From: Pleionea sp041591085
GTDB lineage: Bacteria; Pseudomonadota; Gammaproteobacteria; Enterobacterales; Kangiellaceae
Direction of reading: 5' to 3'
Assembly (NCBI GenBank): GCA_041591085.1
Contig: JBFHSP010000214.1
Coordinates: forward strand, 1 to 5,216
Length of the DNA stretch: 5,216 nt
Every line of letters starts with the position of its first letter. Position 1 is the stretch's first letter. Shown one piece after another: positions 5,125 through 5,216 of this stretch. A model generated the notes under the pieces. It saw nothing but the letters and a program-made list of their open reading frames with translations. It did not search any database and had not been told where the DNA came from. Made by a program: the position numbers and the translations under genes.

Positions 5125-5216
5125 CTCTGAACCAAATCCAAAAACTGAGCCTATAAAGTGTAGAGAATTCCAATTATTAGGCAGGATATTGCCGCTTTCC
5201 ATGGATAAATAAAGTA

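Larger units (their letters stand above)
4614..5216. other. Gap upstream of rfbBA without a confident gene
   Basis: Apart from the rfbBA promoter and a weak FleQ-box candidate, no complete gene is visible. On the minus strand three short open stretches follow one another in different frames: one open from the right edge to a stop at 5091-5089, one of about 43 codons ending at 5044-5042, and one of 48 codons at 4834-4980 whose translation looks protein-like (LIIAASITEVSDMVNN) but has no good start. They could be fragments of a decayed gene. No family is recognised. A plus-strand hairpin lies at 5101-5124. Confidence 0.5.

Noticed and set aside
5180..5193. GGCA-N6-TGCC palindrome, similar to one at 2546-2559
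   Set aside because: Four-base arms recur easily by chance and the two sites share no clear relation to a gene.

Overview
This AT-rich window reads as part of the flagellar and glycosylation region of a polar-flagellated gammaproteobacterium. The evidence is a full-length FleQ/FlrA master regulator (all three family domains plus the FleQ-specific c-di-GMP contacts) and a dTDP-sugar gene pair preceded by a sigma-54 promoter. The species cannot be named from the sequence. All three confident genes lie on the minus strand, so transcription runs from right to left.

Layout from right (upstream) to left: 4600-5216 is a gap without a confident gene. It holds a good sigma-54 promoter (about 4675-4690), a possible FleQ site further upstream (4874-4887) and a few short, stop-interrupted open stretches. 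3583-4599 is rfbB (dTDP-glucose 4,6-dehydratase) and 2664-3566 is rfbA (glucose-1-phosphate thymidylyltransferase). They are 16 bases apart and clearly form an operon. Both begin at an ATG placed just after a Shine-Dalgarno sequence, not at the slightly longer GTG starts. 1821-2663 is a second gap, with another sigma-54-like promoter that points into apparently non-coding DNA, a doubtful 66-codon frame (1993-2193) and the fleQ control region. 366-1820 is fleQ. 1-365 holds no complete gene, but has a near-consensus sigma-54 promoter reading out of the left edge.

How it may work together: FleQ is the enhancer-binding ATPase that activates sigma-54 RNA polymerase at flagellar promoters, and it responds to c-di-GMP. 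Two promoters in the window have the exact GG-N10-GC sigma-54 architecture with strong flanking matches. One is in front of rfbBA; the other is in front of whatever lies to the left of fleQ. A FleQ-box-like sequence occurs at fleQ's own promoter, where it overlaps the -35 element, and a near copy (15 of 16 bases) lies upstream of the left sigma-54 promoter. RfbA and RfbB convert glucose-1-phosphate to dTDP-4-keto-6-deoxyglucose. No rfbC or rfbD follows, so the sugar probably leaves the rhamnose route elsewhere. Flagellin glycosylation is an attractive inference but is not proven by the window.
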